A DNA stretch of 64,000 nucleotides from Candidatus Dormiibacterota bacterium (GTDB taxonomy: Bacteria; Chloroflexota; Dormibacteria; Dormibacterales; Dormibacteraceae): the NCBI GenBank assembly GCA_003169845.1, contig PNAG01000023.1, positions 132,409 through 196,408 on the forward strand, read 5' to 3'. Both the position numbers and the translations under genes were made by a program. This document shows positions 1-7,955 of the stretch, in pieces (the first letter of the stretch is position 1; every line of letters begins with the position of its first letter). The notes under the pieces were generated by a model. It saw only the letters and a program-made list of their open reading frames with translations. It was not told where the DNA came from and did no database searches.

Positions 1-1400
1 TCTACTCGATCGAGGACCTGGCGCAGCTGATCCACGACCTCAAGACGGTGAACCCCCGCGCGCGCATCGGCGTCAAGCTCGTCTCGGAGGCCGGGGTAGG
101 AACCATCGCCGCCGGCGTGGCCAAGGCGAAGGCCGACTACATCCTGATCTCCGGACATGACGGAGGCACGGGCGCCTCTCCCCTCTCGTCGATCAAGAAC
201 GCAGGCGCGCCCTGGGAGCTCGGCCTGGCCGAGACGCAGCAGGTCCTCGTGGCGAACCGGCTGCGCGAGCGCGTCAGCCTGCGCACCGACGGAGGCCTGC
301 GCAACGGCCGCGACATCGTCATCGCGGCGCTGCTCGGCGCAGAGGAGTTCGGATTCGGCACCGGTGTTCTCGTCGCGCTCGGCTGCGACATGGCGAGGCA
401 ATGCCACCTCAACACCTGCCCCACCGGCATCGCCACGCAGCGAGAAGACCTTCGAGCAAAGTTCGAGGGGCGCCCGGAGCACGTCGTCAACTACCTGTTC
501 CTGATCGCCGAAGAGGTCCGCGAGCACCTGGCCCGGCTGGGAGCGCGCTCGCTGCAGGAGGTGGTCGGCCGCTCCGAGCTGCTCGAGCAAGACCCGGAAG
601 CCACGCTCGACCTTTCTTATGTGCTTGCGCAGACGGATGGGGGCCTTCCGCGCCGGCGGACCATGGCACGCAACGGCGATCTGCCCGCCGCTCCGCCGCC
701 CAGCGGCGCCATTGACAACTCGCACCGGACCGTCGGCGCCGCGCTTGACCGCGGCGAATCGCGGCAGTACCGGGGCAGCGCCGGGCAGAGCTTCGGCGCC
801 TTTCTCGACGAGGGCATCGAGCTGAGCCTGGAGGGCCAGGCCCAGGACTACGTCGGCAAGGGCATGGGCGGTGGCGTGATCGCGATCCGGCCGTTTGCGG
901 AAGACGCCGCGAACGATCCAGTGCTCGCGGGCAACACCATCGCCTACGGCGCGACCGGCGGGCGGCTTTTCGTGGCCGGGCGGGTCGGCGAGCGGTTCTG
1001 CGTGCGCAACTCCGGGGCGACCGCCGTCGTGGAGGGGGCCGGGGACCATTTCTGCGAGTACATGACCGGCGGCATAGCGGTGGCCCTCGGCCCGATCGGA
1101 TGGAACGCCGGCGCCGGCATGACCGGCGGGGTCGCGTACGTCACCACCTGGAACCAGCTGAACGCCGACAGCGTGGCCGCGCGCGAGGTCCCGGCCGAGG
1201 ACGCAGTAGAGCTGAAGGCGTTGGTCGAGGAGCACCACAGGCGCACAGGCAGCGCGCGCGCGGCGTCGTTGCTCGGCGACTGGGACCGAGCAATCAAGCA
1301 GTTCCGCCAGCTGATCCCGATCGCCGTCACACAGCCGGCCCCCGCACCGGCCCCGACCGAATCTCTGGAAGAGGCTCCGAAAACAACCGCCCAGCCGTAG
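1..1400 (+). CDS. gltB: Glutamate synthase large subunit, C-terminal part (5' end outside window)
   Basis: The frame is open from the first bases of the window, so this is the 3' part of a longer gene. It encodes the C-terminal third of the large (alpha) subunit of glutamate synthase, which makes two glutamates from glutamine and 2-oxoglutarate. Visible are the end of the FMN-binding synthase barrel (SGHDGGTGASP near residue 50), the Cys cluster for the 3Fe-4S centre (CDMARQCHLNTCPTG) and the Gly-rich GXGXG beta-helix domain that ends the subunit (GKGMGGGVIAI, MTGGIAVALG). The last 25 residues are a Pro/Ala-rich tail. The TAG stop is itself part of the putative -10 box of the next gene. Confidence 0.95.
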   Translation, partial: YSIEDLAQLIHDLKTVNPRARIGVKLVSEAGVGTIAAGVAKAKADYILISGHDGGTGASPLSSIKNAGAPWELGLAETQQVLVANRLRERVSLRTDGGLRNGRDIVIAALLGAEEFGFGTGVLVALGCDMARQCHLNTCPTGIATQREDLRAKFEGRPEHVVNYLFLIAEEVREHLARLGARSLQEVVGRSELLEQDPEATLDLSYVLAQTDGGLPRRRTMARNGDLPAAPPPSGAIDNSHRTVGAALDRGESRQYRGSAGQSFGAFLDEGIELSLEGQAQDYVGKGMGGGVIAIRPFAEDAANDPVLAGNTIAYGATGGRLFVAGRVGERFCVRNSGATAVVEGAGDHFCEYMTGGIAVALGPIGWNAGAGMTGGVAYVTTWNQLNADSVAAREVPAEDAVELKALVEEHHRRTGSARAASLLGDWDRAIKQFRQLIPIAVTQPAPAPAPTESLEEAPKTTAQP

Positions 1401-1403
1401 GCT
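1398..1403 (+). promoter_or_regulatory. Putative -10 box TAGGCT for a leaderless transcript
   Basis: TAGGCT lies exactly 7 nt upstream of the GTG at 1411, so transcription would begin at or next to the start codon. No -35 resemblance is visible at the usual spacing. The box overlaps the gltB stop codon. Confidence 0.5.
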
Positions 1404-1410
1404 TGCGGCC

Positions 1411-2289
1411 GTGCGACGCTTCGCCCTGGTTGCGCTGGTCGTGGTCTCTTGCACGACATCGCCGGCGCAGACCGCGACGCCGGCAGCCGGTCAGACCCTG
1501 AAGCTCGCGTTCCGCACGGGCGCGGTCTACAGGTTTTCGCTTCACTCGATCCAGAGCCTGGCGACCGGGACAGACCCGGCTTCTCAGTTCGAGTTCACGG
1601 CACAGGAAACGGCCACCGTCCAATCAGTCGATGCCAGCGGCGCAGCGGACATAGCTGTGAGTCTGTCCAATGTCGTCGCGCTGAGCGGTGCCGTGGGTGG
1701 CCAAACCGATACCAGCCGGCCCGCGTTCGACGTCAAGATCGCCCAGGATGGCCGGATACTCAGCATGGATGGGCCGGCCATGGCGAGCAAGTTCCCGTTT
1801 CGCACCGGCTTTGACGCCAACCTGATCGTGGCCGTCCTTCCGGATGTCCAGGTCACGCCGGGCGACACGTGGACGAAGGAGTACGACCAGCTGAACCCGT
1901 TCGGCGCCGGCTCGGGGACCATTCACATCCAGGCCGCGAGCAAGTACTTACGAAACGAGTCGATCAATGGCGTCGCCGCGGCCGTGGTCGAGACGACGAG
2001 CGAGGCGACGATCGACACGACCGAGAGCTTTGGGGTCGGAGCACCTACACCCGGCTCGCCTTCCTATCCCCTGCTCCCGGGGGGCGTCGCGGGCTTCGCG
2101 CTCACCGGCACGACCTCAACCGATGTCACCACATGGATCGACCCGAGTGGCCACGGCATCATGAAGACCCATATCACGGCCAAGACGGCGGCGAGCATAG
2201 GGACGGTGGTGGCTCCGGGCGCCCCGACGCCGGCGACCGGGTCGATTGCATCCCAGGCCGACGAGAGCGTTGATCTCGTCCTTATTTGA
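1411..2289 (+). CDS. Secreted or lipoprotein-like hypothetical protein, tandem paralogue 1
   Basis: A 292-residue protein with an N-terminal signal (MRRFALVALVVVSC). The VVSC sequence fits a lipobox with the modified Cys at about residue 14, so it may be a lipoprotein. The body is low in Cys, rich in Ser, Thr and Val, and predicted mostly beta. It shares landmarks with the following gene: repeated Asp-Gly-Arg-Ile-Leu-Ser, VLPDVQVTPGDTW, VVETTSEA, and DVTTWIDPSGHG. This makes them tandem duplicates. The start is GTG at 1411, supported by the -10 box 7 nt upstream. I do not recognise a characterised family; the repeated sandwich-like pattern suggests an extracellular binding or structural protein, but function is unknown. 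Confidence 0.8.
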   Translation: MRRFALVALVVVSCTTSPAQTATPAAGQTLKLAFRTGAVYRFSLHSIQSLATGTDPASQFEFTAQETATVQSVDASGAADIAVSLSNVVALSGAVGGQTDTSRPAFDVKIAQDGRILSMDGPAMASKFPFRTGFDANLIVAVLPDVQVTPGDTWTKEYDQLNPFGAGSGTIHIQAASKYLRNESINGVAAAVVETTSEATIDTTESFGVGAPTPGSPSYPLLPGGVAGFALTGTTSTDVTTWIDPSGHGIMKTHITAKTAASIGTVVAPGAPTPATGSIASQADESVDLVLI

Positions 2290-2311
2290 CGCGAAACGAA
2301 AAGTGCGCCCC

Positions 2312-2317
2312 TAACAT
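2312..2317 (+). promoter_or_regulatory. Putative -10 box TAACAT for a leaderless transcript
   Basis: TAACAT ends 7 nt before the ATG at 2325. This spacing selects that ATG over the nearby ATG at 2316 and over the TTG overlapping the previous stop. Confidence 0.5.
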
Positions 2318-2324
2318 GGGCGCC

Positions 2325-3197
2325 ATGCGCCGGCTGGCCCCGGTGGCCTTGTTGTTTGCGGTCGCCTGCGGTGCGCTTCCCGCACACGCGCAGGCGCTGT
2401 CGCTCGCCTACCGCGCCGGCGACACGTTCAAGTACTCGTTTCACTCGACCGCCAAGCAAACGATGGTCGCTGGCGCCATTACGGTCCAGGCCGACATTGA
2501 AATGAGCGCCGGCGAGGTGTTCAAGGTCAACTCGGTTGATTCGTCCGGCGTCGCGGACCTATCACTCACGCTCAACAACGTTGTGATCAAGAGCACGACC
2601 GGAGGCATTTCAGACACGACCGGCGGCACACTCAAGCCGGCGACGGTGCGCCCCGACACGGCCATCGACATCAGGATCGCGGCCGACGGGCGGATCCTGA
2701 GCATAGGCGGGAACCAATACGTCGGCAGCAACCCGTTCCTGGCTTTCTCTGGCATGGGCGGCGGATTTTTTGTCACCGCGGTCCTGCCAAGCACCGCGGT
2801 CAAGCCCGGAGATGCGTGGTCCAATGACTACAGCCAGCCATACGGAGACGGCTCAGGCAGCGTGAAGCTGACGAGCCACAGCAAGTACCTGCGCGATGAA
2901 TCCCTGCAGGGAGTCAACGCTGCCGTGGTCGAAACCACGAGCAACGCTTCGGTGGACATCACACCGGGTACGGCGAGCGAGGTATCGGCCGCCGGCGGGC
3001 TTACAGGATCGATCAAAGGCACGGTGACGGCGGACGTCACGACGTGGATCGATCCGAATGGTCACCGCGTGCTCAAGACGCACTCCACGGAGATCAACGA
3101 TGGAAAGATCACGTTGAACCTGTCCGGCACCGTCATCCCTGGCGCCGGACCCATCACGATGAAAGGCACCGGAACAACCGACCTCGCTCGGGCCTAG
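2325..3197 (+). CDS. Secreted hypothetical protein, tandem paralogue 2
   Basis: About 290 residues with a Sec signal peptide (MRRLAPVALLFAVACGALPA, then HAQA), probably cleaved after AHA. It parallels the previous gene along its length: LAYRAGDTFKYSFHS, then SVDSSGVADLSLTLNNV, ADGRILSIGG, VLPSTAVKPGDAW, VVETTSNAS and DVTTWIDPNGHR. The first gene has a lipobox-like Cys, while this one has a better signal peptidase I site, so the copies may differ in anchoring. Start chosen at 2325 because of the TAACAT box exactly 7 nt upstream. An in-frame TTG at 2286 overlapping the previous stop is possible but would add 13 non-signal residues. No known family is recognised. Confidence 0.78.
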   Translation: MRRLAPVALLFAVACGALPAHAQALSLAYRAGDTFKYSFHSTAKQTMVAGAITVQADIEMSAGEVFKVNSVDSSGVADLSLTLNNVVIKSTTGGISDTTGGTLKPATVRPDTAIDIRIAADGRILSIGGNQYVGSNPFLAFSGMGGGFFVTAVLPSTAVKPGDAWSNDYSQPYGDGSGSVKLTSHSKYLRDESLQGVNAAVVETTSNASVDITPGTASEVSAAGGLTGSIKGTVTADVTTWIDPNGHRVLKTHSTEINDGKITLNLSGTVIPGAGPITMKGTGTTDLARA

Positions 3198-3200
3198 CCG

Positions 3201-3881
3201 ATGGCAGACGTGCGCAAAGCGCTCGAGTCGGAACGCGAGCTGGAGAAGGAGTTCGTCGCGGAGGCCCTCAGGTCTGAGACCCAACCGAAAGGCTGGCCCG
3301 CGGCGCTGCTCATGTTCCACCTCAGCATGTGGCGGGAACGTTTGCGCGATGCGCTGACCGAGTTCCGCCACGCACGGCCGTACGCAGCACCACCCGAGAA
3401 CATCGACGAGGTCAACGACGGCGAGCTTGCAAGTGGGATAGGCACGCCGCTCGAGGACGCTGCCGCCAGGTCGGACCAGCTGCTGACCGAGCTGATCGCG
3501 CTGGCGGACGACCTGGGCGATCGTCCCTTCAAGTGGTTCACCGCGAGCACTACGTTCGAGGCGTTGCTTCGCAACAGCTATACGCACCCACGACTTCACA
3601 TCTTCAAGTACTTACGAGAGAACGGCGAGCACGACCGCGCGTATGGAATGTTGGAAGATGCGGTCTCCGAGATGCGCGAGGTATCCGCGCCTGCAATCGC
3701 GCTAGGGACCGCGCTCTATTGCCTCGCGTGTGCGCGCGCCCTCGAGGATCGAGTCGATGAAGCGCTCGAGCTGCTGGTGGAAGCGTTCCCCCTGCGGTCT
3801 GACCTGAAAGAAGCTGCTCTACGAGATCCAGACCTGGAATCCCTCCAGGACAACCCCGGCTTCAAGGCTCTCGTTAGCTAG
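3201..3881 (+). CDS. DinB/DfsB-like helical protein with a C-terminal TPR-like end
   Basis: A 226-residue cytoplasmic, helical protein starting 3 nt after the previous stop, so probably co-transcribed. The first 150 residues look like the four-helix bundle of the DfsB/ClbS/DinB-like group: an N-terminal acidic helix, then PAALLMFHLSMWRERL with a His in the position typical of this fold, and later HPRLHIFKYLRENG. The last 70 residues resemble the end of TPR-type proteins (CLACARALEDRVDEALELL, DPDLESLQDNPGFKAL). Such fusions occur in Actinobacteria and Chloroflexota and are uncharacterised. Its end overlaps the convergent oxidoreductase gene by 8 bp. Family assignment is by pattern only. Confidence 0.75.
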   Translation: MADVRKALESERELEKEFVAEALRSETQPKGWPAALLMFHLSMWRERLRDALTEFRHARPYAAPPENIDEVNDGELASGIGTPLEDAAARSDQLLTELIALADDLGDRPFKWFTASTTFEALLRNSYTHPRLHIFKYLRENGEHDRAYGMLEDAVSEMREVSAPAIALGTALYCLACARALEDRVDEALELLVEAFPLRSDLKEAALRDPDLESLQDNPGFKALVS

Positions 3882-4740
3882 AAGCGGCGGTCCGGATGTG
3901 GTCGAGAACTTTCATGTTCGCGATCGATTCGCTGAGCGGAATCGCCACCGGGCGGTCGTCGAGAATGCTTTCCGCGAACGATTCGACCATGAGCTGATAC
4001 TGGTCGGGCTCGTCGAGCCAGTTGAAAGGCCGCCCGAGGCGCTGCGCGCCTTCGCCCGCGACCACTGTCAGCTCCTGTGCCTCCGGTGACTCGAAGCTTG
4101 CCCACACCGCGGCCGTCCGGCCGCTGGGAAACTGGAGCAGCGCGCTGGTCGTCATATCCACCCCACCGCTCAGTCTCGAGCGCGCCAACACGTCAGAGGG
4201 TTCGCCGAGGATCCACCGCGCAACACTGACCACGTAAAAGCCGACGTCGAGCAGGGCGCCACCGCCCAGCGCGGATTGAAACCGGTAGTTCGATTTGCCT
4301 TTGAGCGTGAAACCGAAGCTCGCCTGCACGTAGATCGGGTCGGCGAGCGATTCGATGAAGGCGCGCGTCCGCGGATGGAAGCGGTACATGGCCGCCTCCA
4401 TCACGTGCTTTCCGGCGGACTGTGCCGCCACGGCCATCTCCTCGGCCTCCGTCGCATTCATGGCGAGGGGCTTCTCGCACAGGACGTGCTTGCCCGCGGC
4501 CAGCGCGCGCAGCGTCCATTCCTTGTGCACGCTGTTGACCAGCGGGATGTAGACGGCGTCGACCTCCGGGTCCTCGAGCAGGGCCTCGTACGACTCCGGA
4601 GCCTTCGCCCCCGAATACCCCTCAGCTAGATCTCGCGCCCGTCGCGGATCGCGACTCGCGATGGCGGCCACGCGGCCGTTCTTCGACGCGGCGATCGCCG
4701 GCAGCACCGCCCCGGCGGCGATCCCCGCGGCGCCAAGCAC
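3874..4740 (-). CDS. Gfo/Idh/MocA-family NAD(P)-dependent oxidoreductase
   Basis: About 288-293 residues, a two-domain dehydrogenase. It has an N-terminal Rossmann fold (WGVLGAAGIAAG), then EALLEDPEVDAVYIPL and the family signature GKHVLCEKPLAMN with the conserved EKP Lys. The C-terminal alpha/beta substrate domain starts near MYRFHPR. The expected start region (just before GWGVLG) has no ATG, GTG or TTG. The first canonical codon is the GTG at 4740, inside the first beta strand, while an ATC at 4752 sits where the family would start. The frame is also open upstream through the preceding gene. It lies 20 nt downstream of the ThuA fusion, so the two form an operon, probably for sugar or polyol oxidation. 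Substrate unknown. Confidence 0.88.
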   Translation of the reverse strand: MLGAAGIAAGAVLPAIAASKNGRVAAIASRDPRRARDLAEGYSGAKAPESYEALLEDPEVDAVYIPLVNSVHKEWTLRALAAGKHVLCEKPLAMNATEAEEMAVAAQSAGKHVMEAAMYRFHPRTRAFIESLADPIYVQASFGFTLKGKSNYRFQSALGGGALLDVGFYVVSVARWILGEPSDVLARSRLSGGVDMTTSALLQFPSGRTAAVWASFESPEAQELTVVAGEGAQRLGRPFNWLDEPDQYQLMVESFAESILDDRPVAIPLSESIANMKVLDHIRTAASS

Positions 4741-4760
4741 CCCCCACCCGATCTCAGTCG

Positions 4761-6392
4761 CTATATCTCGACCTCGATTTGTGCGCCGCCGCGCGCGATC
4801 GAAAGTGTCGCGGCTTCCATCACGGCCACGGTGCGGCGCGCCTCCTGCGGTGTGACGGCCAGCGGCTCGTCCCACCCGAGGTGGTCGGCCAGGTTGCGAT
4901 AGAACCCGTGGTCGTCGCGCGGCGCGAGCGCGAGCACCTCCTCGTGCGAGCCACCACCGGCGGCCCGGAAGACCTTCACCCGCGCCGGAAAGTCGGCCGG
5001 CACCGGCTCCGCCTGCCACTCCCCCACGACCGCCCCCTGCGTACCCAGCACGTACCACTTCGGCTTGCGGGCGGCGGCGATGTCCGACTGCAGGAAGCTC
5101 GCCTGCGCACCGCCGGCGAAGGTGAGGTCCACCCTCACCTGGTCTGAGTTCGTGACGTCATGCCAGACGCGCTTGTGCGCGTTGGCGGAGACCGTGCGAA
5201 CCGGATCGGGCATCAGTTGCAGGATCCAGTCGAAGTAATGAGAGCCCCAGTCGTAGATCGTTCCACCGGAGATCGGTTCGTGGCTGTGCCAGAAATCGCA
5301 CGGATGGTCGTGGCCGCCGATGAACGACTCCATGTAGAACGTCTCGCCGATGCGCCCCGAACGCACGACGTCGCGAAGGGCGAGGTAGTCGGGATCCCAG
5401 CGGCGGCTTTGAAAAACCGTCAACACGCGATCGCGCGCGACCGCCGCATCGATCATGCGATCGACCTCCTCGACCGTCAGCGCGAACGGCTTCTCGCACA
5501 CGACGTGCTTGCCGGCACGCAGGGCGGCCATCACGGAGTCGGCATGAATGCTCGGTGGGGTACCGACCACGACGAGTGCGACCTCGGGGTCGTCGAGCAT
5601 CTCCTCGGCACGCGCGTGCGTCCGCACCGACCAGTCACGAGCGGCCGTCTGGCGGCGTTCTTCCGATACGTCGCAGATGCCGGCCAGGGTCAGGCCGGGC
5701 GTGGCGCTGATCGACGCAGCATGCGCCTGGGCGATCGCGCCATATCCGATCAGGCCGACGCCTACCGGCGGCGCGACCGCACGGCCCGCGGCGAACATCA
5801 GGGCGCGCTGCACCAGCTTCTGAAAGCTCTCGAGCTCGTAGGTCGAGGCGTCGTGGCCGAGTCCGAGGTGGACGAAACGTCCATCCCCGACGCGGCGTTC
5901 GTAGGCCACGACCTGCTCGGTGAATCGCCAGCTCGCACGCAGCAGCACGGACGCGTCGACGGGCGGGCCTTCGGAAAAGTAGAGCTCATCGTGGACTTTG
6001 AGCTCGGCTCCAAGACGGGAGGTCAAGGAATGTGCGGGATCCGGCCGGATGACGAGCTCCGTCAACGGTCCGGGGCCGCTTGGCGCCCAACCGGCGAGTT
6101 CGGAGAGCTCGCCGCCTTCGGTCCATGCGGCCAGCGTTCCATGAAGAAGGACCAGGCCGCCGCCGCCGCGCACGAAATCGGTGAGCTCGTCCGCCTGGCC
6201 GGGCTGCATCGCGTGATCGCTGGCCGCCAGCAGCACCTTCACGTCGCGCAGCGGCAGCTCGGTTCCCCCGGTGACCACGTCGACTGTGAAGTGGTGCGTC
6301 GCCTCGAGCGACCTCAACAGTGGGCGGGCCATGTGGAGATAGTCATGGCGGGTTCCGGCCAGCAGCACGCCAATCGGGATCCGCTCGCTCAC
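4761..6392 (-). CDS. ThuA-like domain fused to a Gfo/Idh/MocA oxidoreductase
   Basis: A 543-residue two-part protein. Residues 1-205 resemble the ThuA / trehalose-utilisation family (class I glutamine amidotransferase-like fold): IPIGVLLAGTRHDY, GGGLVLLHGTLAAW, HDELYFSEGP and a final GRFVHLGLGHDA. Residues 210-540 are a complete Gfo/Idh/MocA dehydrogenase: VGLIGYGAIAQAHA nucleotide loop, VVVGTPPSIHADSVM, GKHVVCEKPFAL, and a C-terminal domain with YDWGSHYFDW. The two functions are usually encoded by neighbouring genes in sugar-catabolic clusters, so the fusion joins known partners. GTG at 6392 is chosen because TAAAGT lies exactly 7 nt upstream. The next gene is a second Gfo/Idh enzyme 20 nt downstream. 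Confidence 0.9.
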   Translation of the reverse strand: MSERIPIGVLLAGTRHDYLHMARPLLRSLEATHHFTVDVVTGGTELPLRDVKVLLAASDHAMQPGQADELTDFVRGGGGLVLLHGTLAAWTEGGELSELAGWAPSGPGPLTELVIRPDPAHSLTSRLGAELKVHDELYFSEGPPVDASVLLRASWRFTEQVVAYERRVGDGRFVHLGLGHDASTYELESFQKLVQRALMFAAGRAVAPPVGVGLIGYGAIAQAHAASISATPGLTLAGICDVSEERRQTAARDWSVRTHARAEEMLDDPEVALVVVGTPPSIHADSVMAALRAGKHVVCEKPFALTVEEVDRMIDAAVARDRVLTVFQSRRWDPDYLALRDVVRSGRIGETFYMESFIGGHDHPCDFWHSHEPISGGTIYDWGSHYFDWILQLMPDPVRTVSANAHKRVWHDVTNSDQVRVDLTFAGGAQASFLQSDIAAARKPKWYVLGTQGAVVGEWQAEPVPADFPARVKVFRAAGGGSHEEVLALAPRDDHGFYRNLADHLGWDEPLAVTPQEARRTVAVMEAATLSIARGGAQIEVEI

Positions 6393-6399
6393 TGATGCG

Positions 6400-6405
6400 A
6401 CTTTA
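6400..6405 (-). promoter_or_regulatory. Putative -10 box TAAAGT for a leaderless transcript
   Basis: On the minus strand TAAAGT is followed by 7 nt and the GTG at 6392. It probably drives the ThuA-Gfo/Idh operon. Confidence 0.5.
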
Positions 6406-6580
6406 CGTGGTCGGTAGGCCTGGCTTCGCCAGGCCGTCTAACCCGCATTCGTTCAGCCACACGCGTCGCATGGAGAAACATTCAATTAGTCCAATCCCAG
6501 GAGATGGTGTGCAGGGCCTCGAATCCGGCCGGGTCGGAGACGGGAAGCAAGACAGCCGCGAGCGGCCGTTGAGAGGCCCG
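6406..6580. other. Intergenic region between the ThuA fusion operon and the glycosyltransferase
   Basis: About 175 bp with no convincing gene. It lies upstream of the ThuA-fusion promoter and downstream of the glycosyltransferase. The only structure I can support is the perfect hairpin that begins at 6581. Confidence 0.6.
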
Positions 6581-6612
6581 ATGAGAGGAAACCGCCTGAG
6601 GTTTCCTCTCAT
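6581..6612. terminator. Perfect 13-bp inverted repeat at the end of the glycosyltransferase gene
   Basis: ATGAGAGGAAACC at 6581-6593 and GGTTTCCTCTCAT at 6600-6612 are perfect reverse complements with a 6-base loop (GCCTGA). The right arm touches the TAA stop codon of the minus-strand glycosyltransferase. There is no clear T run, so it may be an intrinsic-like terminator or an mRNA 3'-end stabiliser. Confidence 0.55.
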
Positions 6613-7721
6613 TACGCGACTTTACGCTGGGCGACGGAACCGATTCGGCGGAGGACGGCGAGCGCCTGGCCGGCTGCGCGGTCCCACGTGAACTCAGCCG
6701 CCCTGCGCTTACCCTCGTCGCCAAGCTTCACCCGCAGCTGCGCGTCGGACAGCAGCTGCTCGAGCGCGCCGGCGATCGCGTCGACGTCGTCGGGCTTGAC
6801 GGAGATCGCCGCACCGAGGGCCAGCTCAGGCAGCGCACCCGCCGCACCGACCACGGCAGGGACGCCGCGGGACATCGCCTCGAGCAAGGGCAGCCCGAAT
6901 CCCTCGTAGAGGCTGGGGAACGCAAGCACCGACGCCGATTCGTAGAGGGCGGTCAGGGTCGCCTCGTCCACGTGTCCCAGATAGCGGACGCCCGGCTCCG
7001 CGGCGATTCGCTGCAGCGTGTCGCCGTACGCCCAACCGGGGCGACCGGCGATTACGAGCTGGGGCACGGACCCGTGCCGCTCTCGCACCTGCCGGAAGGC
7101 AGCGAGCAGGCGTGGATAGTTCTTGCGAGGCTCGACCGTGCCCACGGCGAGGATGAAACCAGGCTCGATCCCTTCGGGCAGCGGGCCTGCAGCCACGTAC
7201 GGCGGGAGACCCTCGGCGATCACCTCGACCTTCGATTCGAGACCCGGGATCCTGTAGAGCTCGAGCAGGTCGCGCCGCGTTGACTCAGACGGGACCAGCA
7301 CGGCCGCCGCGTTGCGCAGCGCCGGCCCGAGCACGGTGCCGAGGTACGCACGCTGCTGCCACGGCACCTCCTGCGGTCGCAATCGGAACGCCAGGTCGTG
7401 GACGAAGATGACCGCAGGCGGCGCGTCGTGGCGTCGAAAGGGTGGACTCGGCCAGTACGGGTAGAGAATCGCGTCCGCCTCGAGCTGCGTTTCAATGTTT
7501 GGCAGCCATCGCGTTTTCAGCGTGAGCTCGTGCCGGTACGGCGACAGCACAGCCTCGCAATCGAGGCCTACCAACGCCGGCGGCCGCTCGCGGCTGCACA
7601 GTAGGGTGATCTCGTCTTTGCCGCCGTTCGCCACGAGCGCCTTCGACAGCTCGATCGCGACCGTCGTCATGCCGACGCGCTGCGGCCGCCAGCAAGCCGT
7701 GACGTCAATCGCAAATCGCAC
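6612..7721 (-). CDS. Glycosyltransferase, GT4-like (GT-B fold)
   Basis: About 369 residues. The N-terminal domain begins MRFAIDVTACWRPQRVGMT, with the Gly loop for the acceptor side. The C-terminal domain has the GT4 donor-site pattern: ILAVGTVEPRKN, then VIAGRPGW, RYLGHVDEATLTALY and PSLYEGFGLPLLEAM, where the two Glu of EGFGLPLLE are the usual nucleotide-sugar contacts. It probably transfers a hexose in cell-envelope polysaccharide or glycolipid synthesis. The GTG at 7721 is chosen because it gives the family N-terminus and has GGAGGAA 12 nt upstream. That Shine-Dalgarno lies in the arm of a strong hairpin, so translation may be gated. The gene stands alone. Confidence 0.88.
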   Translation of the reverse strand: MRFAIDVTACWRPQRVGMTTVAIELSKALVANGGKDEITLLCSRERPPALVGLDCEAVLSPYRHELTLKTRWLPNIETQLEADAILYPYWPSPPFRRHDAPPAVIFVHDLAFRLRPQEVPWQQRAYLGTVLGPALRNAAAVLVPSESTRRDLLELYRIPGLESKVEVIAEGLPPYVAAGPLPEGIEPGFILAVGTVEPRKNYPRLLAAFRQVRERHGSVPQLVIAGRPGWAYGDTLQRIAAEPGVRYLGHVDEATLTALYESASVLAFPSLYEGFGLPLLEAMSRGVPAVVGAAGALPELALGAAISVKPDDVDAIAGALEQLLSDAQLRVKLGDEGKRRAAEFTWDRAAGQALAVLRRIGSVAQRKVA

Positions 7722-7733
7722 CAGGAGAATCTT

Positions 7734-7753
7734 CCTCCCCCGCAAGGGGGAGG
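7734..7753 (-). promoter_or_regulatory. Hairpin covering the Shine-Dalgarno of the glycosyltransferase gene
   Basis: CCTCCCCC (7734-7741) and GGGGGAGG (7746-7753) form a perfect 8-bp stem with a 4-base loop. In the minus-strand mRNA the 3' arm reads GGGGGAGG and is the only ribosome-binding candidate for the GTG at 7721. Confidence 0.45.
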
Positions 7754-7806
7754 TGGCGCACCGCGCCGGTGGGGGGAGCCGGATTGGGAGGAGTGGTGGC
7801 AGAGAG

Positions 7807-7836
7807 AAGGTCCTCCACCCGTCGGTGAAGGACCTT
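7807..7836 (-). terminator. Inverted repeat downstream of the Ser/Thr kinase operon
   Basis: Two 13-base arms (7807-7819 and 7824-7836) pair with one mismatch around a CGTC loop. On the minus strand it is followed by TTCTCTCT, a weak pyrimidine tract. It lies about 120 bp after the kinase stop and before the glycosyltransferase, a fitting place for termination. Confidence 0.5.
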
Positions 7837-7955
7837 CAGAAAGGAGGGAGGGCAAGAATGGAGGCCGGGCAACGACCTCGGCGAGATCGATGTTAACCCG
7901 GGCGGCATAACAAGCGGCGAAACAAAGACGAGTGACTTACGTCACTAATTCGTCA

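Noticed and set aside
7722-7955. Possible CRISPR-like or phage-like repeats in a GC-rich intergenic stretch
   Set aside because: Only unrelated inverted repeats; no regularly spaced direct repeats and no cas genes.
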